A DNA stretch of 64,000 nucleotides, from positions 16,321 through 80,320 of the forward strand of contig CABMPP010000018.1 of assembly GCA_902388495.1 (NCBI GenBank), in the 5' to 3' direction. Within the stretch, counting starts at the first letter, position 1. Each line of letters opens with the position of its first letter. Positions 25,149 to 32,385 of this stretch are shown piece by piece. Source of the stretch: an uncultured Bacteroides sp. (lineage in GTDB: Bacteria; Bacteroidota; Bacteroidia; Bacteroidales; Bacteroidaceae). The position numbers and the translations under genes are program-made. The notes under the pieces were generated by a model. That model had not been told where the DNA came from. It searched no databases and saw only the letters and a list, made by a program, of their open reading frames with translations.

Positions 25149-27104
25149 CTATTTTATCAGTTTCTGTATGCGTATAGCGTTTACTATCGCAATGAGGGCA
25201 ACACCTACGTCGGCAAAGACGGCTTCCCATAAAGTGGCCAGTCCGCCGGCACCCAGGACTAATACAAGCAGTTTTACTCCGAATGCCAGCGATATGTTCT
25301 GCCAGACAATCCGGCGCGTCTGTCGGCCTGCGCGGATGGCGGTGGCTACTTTGGACGGTTGGTCGGTCTGTATCACGACATCTGCGGTTTCGATGGCGGC
25401 GTCGCTGCCCAGCCCGCCCATGGCGATGCCTACGTGGCTGAGGGCAAGAACCGGGGCGTCATTGATGCCGTCGCCAACAAAAGCGATCTGATTGCCGGCA
25501 TCCCGGCGCAGTTCTTCTATGTGCTTCACCTTGCCGTCGGGCAGCAAATCGCCGTAAGCTTGCGTTATACCCAACTTCTTTGCAAAGTTAGTGACAATGG
25601 CTTGTTTATCTCCCGACAGTATCTGAATATTTGTGATATTTAAAGCTTTCAATTCTTCAACCGCCCTGCCGGCATCCTCTTTCAGCGTATCTGATAGTAA
25701 CAAATAACCGGCATATTCTGTTCCGATGGCGCAGACAACAATCGTATCGGGAATGGATAACAACTCCTTCGGATATTCCACCCGGAACTTGCTCAGCAGA
25801 CGCGTATTGCCCACCAGGATGCGTGTTCCGTCGATAGAGGTTTCCAGCCCATGACCGGCTATCTCCGTGACTTCCGCCGTAGGAACCGGTGCTATGTTCC
25901 GCTGCCCGGCATAGTTTACTATCGCTTTGGCTATGGGATGGGTACTGTTCCGCTCTACCGAGGCAGCCAGCTGCACCAGCTTCTCTTCGGATATGCCCGG
26001 CTGCGTCTTGCACGATTGCACTTCGAATGTCCCTTGGGTCAGTGTCCCCGTCTTGTCGAATACCACTGTATTGATTCTGGTAATGGCATCCAGATAGTTC
26101 CCTCCTTTGAACAAGACGCCCAAGCGGGATGCCGCACCGATGCCTCCGAAGTACCCCAGCGGAATGCTCACCACCAGCGCACACGGGCAAGAGATAACCA
26201 GGAATACCAGCGCCCTGTATAGCCAATCATTGAAAGTAAATGCAAACTGCCCATCTATCAATGAATAAAGGAAAGGAAGCAGCACAATCAGCACTGCCAA
26301 TCCTGTGACAATCGGCGTATAGATGCGTGCAAACTTGCGGATGAACAACTCTGCCGGAGCTTTCCGCTCGGAGGCATTCTGCACTAATTCCAGGATTCGC
26401 GACAAGGCGCTCTTCTCAAAAGGCCTGCTCACTTCCACCCGCACCACCTTGTCTGTCGCAATCATTCCGGCCAGCACTTCTTCTCCTTTCCTGATGTTGC
26501 GGGGTACGCTTTCGCCTGTCAATGCCGAAGTGTTGAATGCCGCAACTTCGCCCTGCATGATGCCGTCCAGCGGAACCCGTTCTCCGGTTTTCACTTCGAT
26601 CGTCTCGCCCACCTGCACCTTTTGCGGAGCTTCTACAATCGCTTCTTTGCCTCTGATAACCGTTGCCGTTTCGGGCCTGACGTCCAGCAAGGCACTGATG
26701 TTGCGTTTCGCTTTATCCACTGCTTTCTCCTGGAAGAGCTCTCCCAAGGAATAGAAAAGCATGACGGCCACCCCTTCCGGATATTCGCCGATGTAGAAGG
26801 CACCCAGCGTAGCTATGGACATCAGGGTGAACTCACTGAAAATGTCCTTTTGCGTAATACTTTCCCAGGCTTCCTTCATCACCGGCACGCCAACCGGCAG
26901 ATAAGCCAGCAGATACCACCCCAAGGCTACATATTGCTCCCGGAAGAAAGCAACGTCCATGGCATGCATGCCTATTCCGCCGAAAAGCAGAACGGCCGAC
27001 AGTATAATCCTCCAGTAATCTTTCAACGGATTACCGGCCTCTCTTGATCTATTTTCCGTCTGTGCACAGTCGTGAGCACAGCACTTGCAAGTATGATGTC
27101 CCAT
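25149..27104 (-). CDS. Heavy-metal P1B-type ATPase (Zn/Cd/Pb type)
   Basis: A ~651-residue inner-membrane pump. After a short His/Cys-rich tail (GHHTCKCCAHDC) it carries the actuator TGES, the metal-transport motif SCPCAL in the membrane, the phosphorylation site DKTGTLT, HPIAK and the hinge GDGINDAP. The last helices contain GVKLLVLVLG and ADVGVALIAI, the K and DxG pattern of the Zn2+/Cd2+/Pb2+ class. A full N-terminal metal-binding domain is absent. I place the start at 27104: an upstream in-frame ATG at 27137 would overlap the -7 promoter box. Confidence 0.92.
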   Translation of the reverse strand: MGHHTCKCCAHDCAQTENRSREAGNPLKDYWRIILSAVLLFGGIGMHAMDVAFFREQYVALGWYLLAYLPVGVPVMKEAWESITQKDIFSEFTLMSIATLGAFYIGEYPEGVAVMLFYSLGELFQEKAVDKAKRNISALLDVRPETATVIRGKEAIVEAPQKVQVGETIEVKTGERVPLDGIMQGEVAAFNTSALTGESVPRNIRKGEEVLAGMIATDKVVRVEVSRPFEKSALSRILELVQNASERKAPAELFIRKFARIYTPIVTGLAVLIVLLPFLYSLIDGQFAFTFNDWLYRALVFLVISCPCALVVSIPLGYFGGIGAASRLGVLFKGGNYLDAITRINTVVFDKTGTLTQGTFEVQSCKTQPGISEEKLVQLAASVERNSTHPIAKAIVNYAGQRNIAPVPTAEVTEIAGHGLETSIDGTRILVGNTRLLSKFRVEYPKELLSIPDTIVVCAIGTEYAGYLLLSDTLKEDAGRAVEELKALNITNIQILSGDKQAIVTNFAKKLGITQAYGDLLPDGKVKHIEELRRDAGNQIAFVGDGINDAPVLALSHVGIAMGGLGSDAAIETADVVIQTDQPSKVATAIRAGRQTRRIVWQNISLAFGVKLLVLVLGAGGLATLWEAVFADVGVALIAIVNAIRIQKLIK

Positions 27105-27123
27105 ATTCTCTTTTATTTTGATG

Positions 27124-27131
27124 CAAAGGTA
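27124..27131 (-). promoter_or_regulatory. -7 element of the P1B ATPase/Fur operon
   Basis: The minus strand reads TACCTTTG, matching TAnnTTTG, 20 nt before the MGHH start. Transcription would begin near 27117, which rules out the upstream ATG at 27137. Confidence 0.6.
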
Positions 27132-27218
27132 GCACATAAGGAATGCAACTAAGTTGCAAAGGCAAAGCAGGGCCTTAAATATTTCTTTCTTCTGAAAGAG
27201 TGCCTTGAGGCGTACTGA

Positions 27219-27275
27219 TGGCAGAAGCCCTGCAGGTATCGGAGTATTGATCCGATGCTTGCAGGGCTTCTGCCA
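27219..27275 (-). terminator. Long hairpin at the end of the fimbrillin block
   Basis: Perfect 16-bp arms TGGCAGAAGCCCTGCA and TGCAGGGCTTCTGCCA, with a second inner stem ATCGGA/TCCGAT, sit 29 nt after the last fimbrillin gene on the minus strand. There is no T run, so it may be a terminator or a palindromic repeat. Confidence 0.5.
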
Positions 27276-27303
27276 TTCCGGGGGAGTATGTTTTGCTTTA
27301 TGC

Positions 27304-28881
27304 TTAGTCTTTGACGATGTCGCCGCTGGTATCTTCCGGGTCGCCCATATTGCCCAGATCTACATTTGTCAGGCTCCAGTCTCCGATGGTGGCGGTGGCT
27401 GTGAGGCCTTGCTGGCGGTCCAGGGTGAGGACGACGAGGAGGTGTTCGCCGGGGAGGAGGTACTTCAGGGTGCCGGGGCCGGTGCTATTGCCGGTGTTAG
27501 TACCGGTGTTGGGATCGAAGTCGTTTCGGCGTCCGTCGTTCTCCGGCAGGGTGGTGAGGGCGATGGAGGAGAGGGGGATGCTGTAGGTGCCGGCGGGGAG
27601 GGCGGAGCCGCCGTCGCGCAGGGTGACGGTGAGGATGTGCGTTTTCTTCGCGGTGGCGTCGGTGGCAGGCAGGTAGGGGGCTACGCAGAGGGGTTGCTGG
27701 GAGCTGCCGGTGGTGCTGCCGGTGTACCCGGGTGCGGCCTTGGGGTAGGTGTGCCCGGTGGCGATGGCGTCGATGGAGAAGGGCGAGTCGTTGATGTCTT
27801 CACCGGTGTAGGTATCGCCTGCGGAGAGGCGGGTGTAGGTACGACTGGTCTCTGTGTGCGTGGGGTTGGGGGCAATGAGTGCGTTCCAAAGGCCGGTGGG
27901 GATGGTGCCGGGCTCTGAGGAGGCGTTGGCAGGGTTAGTGAAATAGGATTGGCTGCTGCGGTTGCTGGTGTAGGCTATCTCCAGGTCGTCCGGACCGGGG
28001 AGGTTGCCATCGGCATCGGGGGTATTGGCCCAGGTGTAGAAGGTGGCATGGGTGGGGGATGCGTTGCTGCGTGATGCGCTGCTACGGGATGCGCTGCTAC
28101 GCGCGTCGATGCTACGGATGAGGATGCCAGGGAACATCGGCTGGCCATTGATGGAGATGATGTTGTCGGTGCCGGAGTAGGTGGCGTAGCTGTGGATGCT
28201 GACTGTGTTGATGTCGGCAGCGGGGATGGGCTGGCGGTCTTTGTCCTGCAGGAGGAGGGAGACTTTGGCGGTGGTGTGGTGCAGGGTGTACTGGTAGGTG
28301 AGGCCTGCTTCTTGGGAGGCACGCTGGGTGATGGCGTAGAGGTTGTCGTAGCCATAATTGGTGGCTGTGACGAGGCCCAGGCGGCTGCGGTCGTGGGAGA
28401 AGTCTTTCATGTAGAGTTGGGGGAGGGAGGCGGGTTGGCCTTCTTCGTTGATGTATTGCCAGGCGGGGGCGCCGAGGGTGGCGTCGGTGGAGGCTTGCAG
28501 ATAGTAGTAGCTGCCGGTGGGGTAGTAGCTTCCGCCGGAGGAGAAGTCGCCGGCTTTGGTGACGCCGGGCAGGTACATGGTGAGGGCGCCATTGCCGCGG
28601 TCGAAGCGGGTGCTTGCGGTGATTTCTCCGATGGCGGGGATGGCGGCGAGGTCGGCGGCGGTGGAGGTACTGCTGGCGCTACGGGTGCTGAGGCTGTTTC
28701 CGATGCGGGTGCGGGTGTTGCTGTTGCTTCCGGTGCCGGTCATTCCTTGCAGGGTGAGGCTGAAGGAGACGGGGGTGTTGGGATTATCCTCGGAGGTGTT
28801 TCCGGGGTTGATGTTGTCTTGGTCCGTGCAGGCGGCGAGGGCGAGCAGGAGGACGGGGAGGAGATATTTGTATGATTTCAT
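27304..28881 (-). CDS. Fimbrillin family lipoprotein
   Basis: This 525-residue protein has a lipobox (LLALAAC) and the two-part beta-sandwich pattern of Bacteroidetes fimbrillins (VSFSLTLQG near the N-terminus, and a C-terminal LLPGEHLLVVLTLDRQ...TIGDWSL). Such lipoproteins are carried to the surface and assemble into, or anchor, type V-like fimbriae. About residues 265-280 form a short tandem repeat (SASRSSASRSNAS) from a 15-bp DNA repeat at 28058-28102. It is the last gene of the block. Whether it is shaft, tip or anchor cannot be decided. Confidence 0.75.
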   Translation of the reverse strand: MKSYKYLLPVLLLALAACTDQDNINPGNTSEDNPNTPVSFSLTLQGMTGTGSNSNTRTRIGNSLSTRSASSTSTAADLAAIPAIGEITASTRFDRGNGALTMYLPGVTKAGDFSSGGSYYPTGSYYYLQASTDATLGAPAWQYINEEGQPASLPQLYMKDFSHDRSRLGLVTATNYGYDNLYAITQRASQEAGLTYQYTLHHTTAKVSLLLQDKDRQPIPAADINTVSIHSYATYSGTDNIISINGQPMFPGILIRSIDARSSASRSSASRSNASPTHATFYTWANTPDADGNLPGPDDLEIAYTSNRSSQSYFTNPANASSEPGTIPTGLWNALIAPNPTHTETSRTYTRLSAGDTYTGEDINDSPFSIDAIATGHTYPKAAPGYTGSTTGSSQQPLCVAPYLPATDATAKKTHILTVTLRDGGSALPAGTYSIPLSSIALTTLPENDGRRNDFDPNTGTNTGNSTGPGTLKYLLPGEHLLVVLTLDRQQGLTATATIGDWSLTNVDLGNMGDPEDTSGDIVKD

Positions 28882-28953
28882 ATTGCTTGGCTTTTGATAT
28901 TATTACTGTTGGGGATTATTGTTATAGGCCGAAGGGGGGAACGCCCCGAGGGG

Positions 28954-31416
28954 TTACTGGTCAATGGGGACCAGCAGCAATGGGGCGATGGGATAACTTT
29001 TACCCGCTGTGGCTGCGGCTTGTGCGTCGGCATTGTCGTACTCCGGGTTTTCGGCGAAGCGGTAGGGGCAGAACTTATAGGCTTGGCTTCCGGTGCTGCC
29101 GGCGTTCCAGTCGTGGAGGGCTTTGTTCAGCGTGCCATCGCCACTTAATTGGTAGTCGCCGCAGGCCAGGCGCCACTTCTCTTTGAGGGTGGCGATACCA
29201 GGGGTACCGATGGTGGTGATGTCGGTGATGGTGTTGGAGCTGGAGCTGAAGCCGGTGCCGATGCCTTTGTCCGGTTGGCCGTTGATACTTTGCCAGAAGC
29301 AGGTGGTGATGGTGGAGGAGGAGGTGTATCCCACTACTCCGCCGATGTTGCTGCTCATGCTCGTGCCTTTTACGCTTCCCGTGTTGATGCAGGCGGTGAT
29401 GGTGGAGGAGGGGGTGTATCCCACTACTCCGCCGACGGCGCTGCCTGTGCCCTCTACGTTTCCCGTGTTAGTGCAGGCGGTGATGATGGCGTAGGGGGTG
29501 CATCCCACTACTCCGCCGACGGCACTGCCTGTGCCTGTGCTCTCTACGCTTCCCGTGTTGGTGCAGGCGATGATGGTGGAGAAGTTGTGACTGATTCCCG
29601 TTACTCCGCCGACATTATCCCTGCCCTCTACGCTTCCCTCGTTGCGGCAGTTGCGGAGGATGCCATTAGCATTGTTTCCCACGATGCCGCCGGTGTTGTC
29701 TCTTCCTGTCACTATGCCCTCCACCGTCAGGTTCTTTACCGTGGCGGGGGTGATGTCGCTGTTGCTGCCGATGCGTCCGAAGAAGCCCTGCTCGTCCGCA
29801 TCCGGCCGATTGATGACGAGCCCGAAGACGGTGTGCCCGCCGCCGTCGAAGGTGCCGGTGTAGGGGGCTCTAATATTAGTGCTGTAGTTTCCCAGTGGCG
29901 TCCAGTTGCTGCCGTTCGTGGGGTCTGCAGGCTTGGGTAGGTAGATGTCCGCCATCAGGCGGCCGCAGGCGGCGAGGTTGGCATCGTCGCCGGTGCCATC
30001 TCCCACACTTCCGTCCGCAGCCGTCCCCATTACAATATGTGCAAACTTCATCAGTCCTTTCTCATTATAAATAGCGTAGATGGGCTGTCCGTTGTCGTCT
30101 GTTCCGATTATGCGTATGTCGCTGTTGCTGATTCCTATGCTGGTGTTGTTTTCGTCCATATCTGCAATCTCAATCTCCTCTACCGTGGCGTCGGTGGGAC
30201 CGAGGGTGACGCTGAGGGTGGTGATGGTGCCGGCGGAAAGCGTCAGCGGAGTGGCGCCGCTGGGGAGGGTGACGGTGTAGTTTTTGCCCAGGTGGGTGAC
30301 TTCGAAGAGGGGGGTGCCGCCGGGTATGCCGACGGGGTTGCTGTCGCTATATCGGAGTGTTCCGTTAGGGTAAACGTCGGCGAGGACGAAGCTGCGGGCG
30401 TCGCTGAGGTAGGTGGGGGAGCGGCGGAGGATAGGGGCGGTGGCGATGTTGTCGGCGTCCTGAGCGGGGGTGGTGTAGTACTCGTGGTCGAGGGGAAGGG
30501 CGGTGGCGTCGGGTGCCCAGGCGGTTTCAGTGTCGGGTTTGGGGTCGAAGGCATCGGCTTCATCGGTGGTGAAGATATGGGTGGGCAATAGGGCATGCCA
30601 AAGAGCATTCTCATAGGTCTGCAGGGCATCGAAAGTTGCTTCGTCAGCTGCAGCATGTGCCAGGAGTGTGGGGTCGTCGTTGGTGGCGTCCTTCAGGTCG
30701 GGGTTAGTGGCGCGGAGGGCGGCGAGGGTGCCGTCGGTGATGATGCGTCCGTTGATGTCCTTCAGGCGGAGGCGGAGTTGGGCGGCGGCGGGGCGGAGGG
30801 CGAGGGTAAAGTGGGCGGTGCCTGTGCCATCAGGGGCGGTGGTGGTACCGTCGGTGGTGATGGTGGTGGTGCCGTCGAAGTAGGCCAACATGGGGAGTTG
30901 GTCGTCGTGGCGGAGGAGGCGTGCCAAGGCGCGGATGCGGTAGCGGCCGGGGGCGGAGACGGCAGGGGCGGTGGCCGAGGTGAGGGTCCAGGTGCCGTCG
31001 GTGCTGTTGCCGTCGGGACTGGCGGCGGGGGCGGTATAGGTGTATGTGGCCTCTTGCTGGCGGTAGGCTGTGCCGTCGGCGCTGAGGAGGCGGATTTGCA
31101 GGGTCATGGCGTCGTAGGGGACAATGTTGCTGCGGGTGCTTCCGGCGTCGTTGGTGGCGTCGAGGGCGACGATGGGGGTGGTGAGGCGGAGGTTTCCGCC
31201 GTCGGGGTCGGGGTCGAGGATGGTGCTGTTGGGGCCGACGGGGTTGGGGTCGGGGGGCAGCAGTTGGTCGTTCTCGTTCTGGCAGGCGGCCAGCAGGACG
31301 AGGAGGGCAGCGAGCAGGCCGAAGGCGGCGTGCAGGCTGTGAGCGGCGCGCAGGCTGCAGGTGTAGGCGATTGTTTTCTTGTTCATTGTTACAGTTCTTT
31401 TAGTTATATGTTTCAT
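28954..31416 (-). CDS. Fimbrillin-like lipoprotein with GLUG repeats
   Basis: An 820-residue surface lipoprotein (lipobox VLLAAC). The first ~430 residues have a fimbrillin-like beta pattern. Then comes FAHIVMGTAADGS..LAACGRLMADIYL, and YTGTFDGGGHTVFGLVINRP introduces the GLUG region. About six GLUG-type repeats follow (GGIVGNNANGILRNCRNEGSV and variants GGVVGYTPSSTITACINTGS), a beta-solenoid-like adhesin module. The C-terminus (KFCPYRFAENPEYDN...YPIAPLLLVP) is shared with the other three GLUG genes. An alternative start at 31386 would shorten the signal region. It probably sits at the fimbrial tip; this is inference. Confidence 0.75.
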   Translation of the reverse strand: MKHITKRTVTMNKKTIAYTCSLRAAHSLHAAFGLLAALLVLLAACQNENDQLLPPDPNPVGPNSTILDPDPDGGNLRLTTPIVALDATNDAGSTRSNIVPYDAMTLQIRLLSADGTAYRQQEATYTYTAPAASPDGNSTDGTWTLTSATAPAVSAPGRYRIRALARLLRHDDQLPMLAYFDGTTTITTDGTTTAPDGTGTAHFTLALRPAAAQLRLRLKDINGRIITDGTLAALRATNPDLKDATNDDPTLLAHAAADEATFDALQTYENALWHALLPTHIFTTDEADAFDPKPDTETAWAPDATALPLDHEYYTTPAQDADNIATAPILRRSPTYLSDARSFVLADVYPNGTLRYSDSNPVGIPGGTPLFEVTHLGKNYTVTLPSGATPLTLSAGTITTLSVTLGPTDATVEEIEIADMDENNTSIGISNSDIRIIGTDDNGQPIYAIYNEKGLMKFAHIVMGTAADGSVGDGTGDDANLAACGRLMADIYLPKPADPTNGSNWTPLGNYSTNIRAPYTGTFDGGGHTVFGLVINRPDADEQGFFGRIGSNSDITPATVKNLTVEGIVTGRDNTGGIVGNNANGILRNCRNEGSVEGRDNVGGVTGISHNFSTIIACTNTGSVESTGTGSAVGGVVGCTPYAIITACTNTGNVEGTGSAVGGVVGYTPSSTITACINTGSVKGTSMSSNIGGVVGYTSSSTITTCFWQSINGQPDKGIGTGFSSSSNTITDITTIGTPGIATLKEKWRLACGDYQLSGDGTLNKALHDWNAGSTGSQAYKFCPYRFAENPEYDNADAQAAATAGKSYPIAPLLLVPIDQ

Positions 31417-31470
31417 TTTTTCTTTTGTTCATTCTTTCTTCGTTGTTTATCTCTTGCTTCCGGAAACGGA

Positions 31471-31532
31471 TTTCGCCCCGCTCCGCCTCACTCCTTCGGT
31501 GTTGTGAAGGGTGATGGCGGGGCGGGGCGAAA
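31471..31532. repeat. GC-rich palindrome downstream of the toxin-antitoxin pair
   Basis: Arms TTTCGCCCCGCTCCGCC and GGCGGGGCGGGGCGAAA pair almost perfectly, and the inner TCACTCCTTC/GAAGGGTGA extends the stem to about 27 bp. There is no T run on either side. It may stop transcription or be a member of the palindromic repeat elements of this region. Confidence 0.55.
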
Positions 31533-31567
31533 ACTATTGCTGCGGCGGGGGCGGTGATGGATTCTCC

Positions 31568-32005
31568 TTACTCTCCTCCTTCCGCCTCCGGCTGTTCCAG
31601 CCGTTCCAGGAACTGGTCGAGCCGGATGACATTCACTTTGGGGAAGGGGATGTGGGCCAGGCAACGGAAGTGGGCGTCATTGCTCACGATGTAGTCGGCT
31701 CCGGCGATGATGGCACAGTCCACGAATTTGTTGTCGTCCGGGTCGCGCTCGATGAGGCGGAAGCGGAAGTGCGGGTCGTGGAAGCTGGTGAAGGGGCTGC
31801 GTACGATGGCGTTCACAATGTTGAAGGCAAACTCGGCGCTTGCCAGGCGTTCCAGGATTTCGTGATACTCGTCCAGGATTTCGTTGCTCACGCAGAGTGT
31901 GTAGCGACCCTCGCGGAAGGCTTGCCAGGCCAGGCGGTAGGGGCTGTGGATGGATAGCATCTGCACCAGGCAGTTGGTATCGATGACGATGGGGCGGCGG
32001 CTCAT
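31568..32005 (-). CDS. PIN-domain toxin (COG1569-type)
   Basis: A 145-residue PIN nuclease, the toxin of a toxin-antitoxin pair, expected to cleave RNA. It shows the acidic set: D9 in IVIDTN, E in SNEILDEYHEIL, D in DPDDNKFVDCAI and D in SNDAHF. I choose the ATG at 32005 because it overlaps the antitoxin stop as ATGA (4 bp), the usual coupling in such operons, and places IDTN near the N-terminus; an in-frame ATG at 32065 would overlap the antitoxin by 60 bp. The pair is embedded in the fimbrillin block. Confidence 0.85.
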   Translation of the reverse strand: MSRRPIVIDTNCLVQMLSIHSPYRLAWQAFREGRYTLCVSNEILDEYHEILERLASAEFAFNIVNAIVRSPFTSFHDPHFRFRLIERDPDDNKFVDCAIIAGADYIVSNDAHFRCLAHIPFPKVNVIRLDQFLERLEQPEAEGGE

Positions 32006-32223
32006 TGCTTGTACGGTGTTCGGTAGTGAGCGTTCTTGAGGTCTTCCAGAGTCTTTTCGTTCCACTGGCCGCTTTCCCAGAGGCGTTCCATTTCGCGGTC
32101 GGCGCGGCGGGCGAAGAACTCGGAGATGGCGTGCTTGAGTTCTTGCAGCTCTTCGTCGGTGCGGATGTCGGACATGATGTCGAGCATCTCCAGCTGGGCT
32201 TTGTTGAATACGGTGGTCTTCAT
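32002..32223 (-). CDS. Antitoxin partner of the PIN toxin
   Basis: A 73-residue acidic/helical protein (MKTTVFNKAQLEMLDIMSD..., ELQELKHAISEFFARRADRE) directly upstream of and overlapping the PIN toxin by 4 bp. Its size, helix-rich N-terminus and position fit an antitoxin that binds its partner through the C-terminal tail (YRTPYKQ). No exact family name is assigned. It has its own promoter at 32272-32302. Confidence 0.75.
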   Translation of the reverse strand: MKTTVFNKAQLEMLDIMSDIRTDEELQELKHAISEFFARRADREMERLWESGQWNEKTLEDLKNAHYRTPYKQ

Positions 32224-32271
32224 ACGTTGGGTTCTCCTTTCTTTGTTACGTTACGTTGTTTTCTCCGCCGA

Positions 32272-32302
32272 CAAAGTTACGAATCCTTGTTCAGAATCGC
32301 AA
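32272..32302 (-). promoter_or_regulatory. Promoter of the toxin-antitoxin operon
   Basis: On the minus strand TTG (32300-32302) and TAACTTTG (32272-32279) are 20 bp apart, with the start codon 49 nt downstream of the -7 box. The leader contains AAAGGAGAA before the ATG. Confidence 0.65.
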
Positions 32303-32385
32303 TGCCGACGGGGCAATAGTTTTCGTTTCCAGAATGTCAAAGAGCGATTTCGCGGGGCGCGGGGAGCCTGAGATACCCCTCTCCC

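Noticed and set aside
25653..26226. Overlapping frames inside the P1B ATPase gene on both strands
   Set aside because: The ATPase frame has every expected motif without interruption; the others are shadows.
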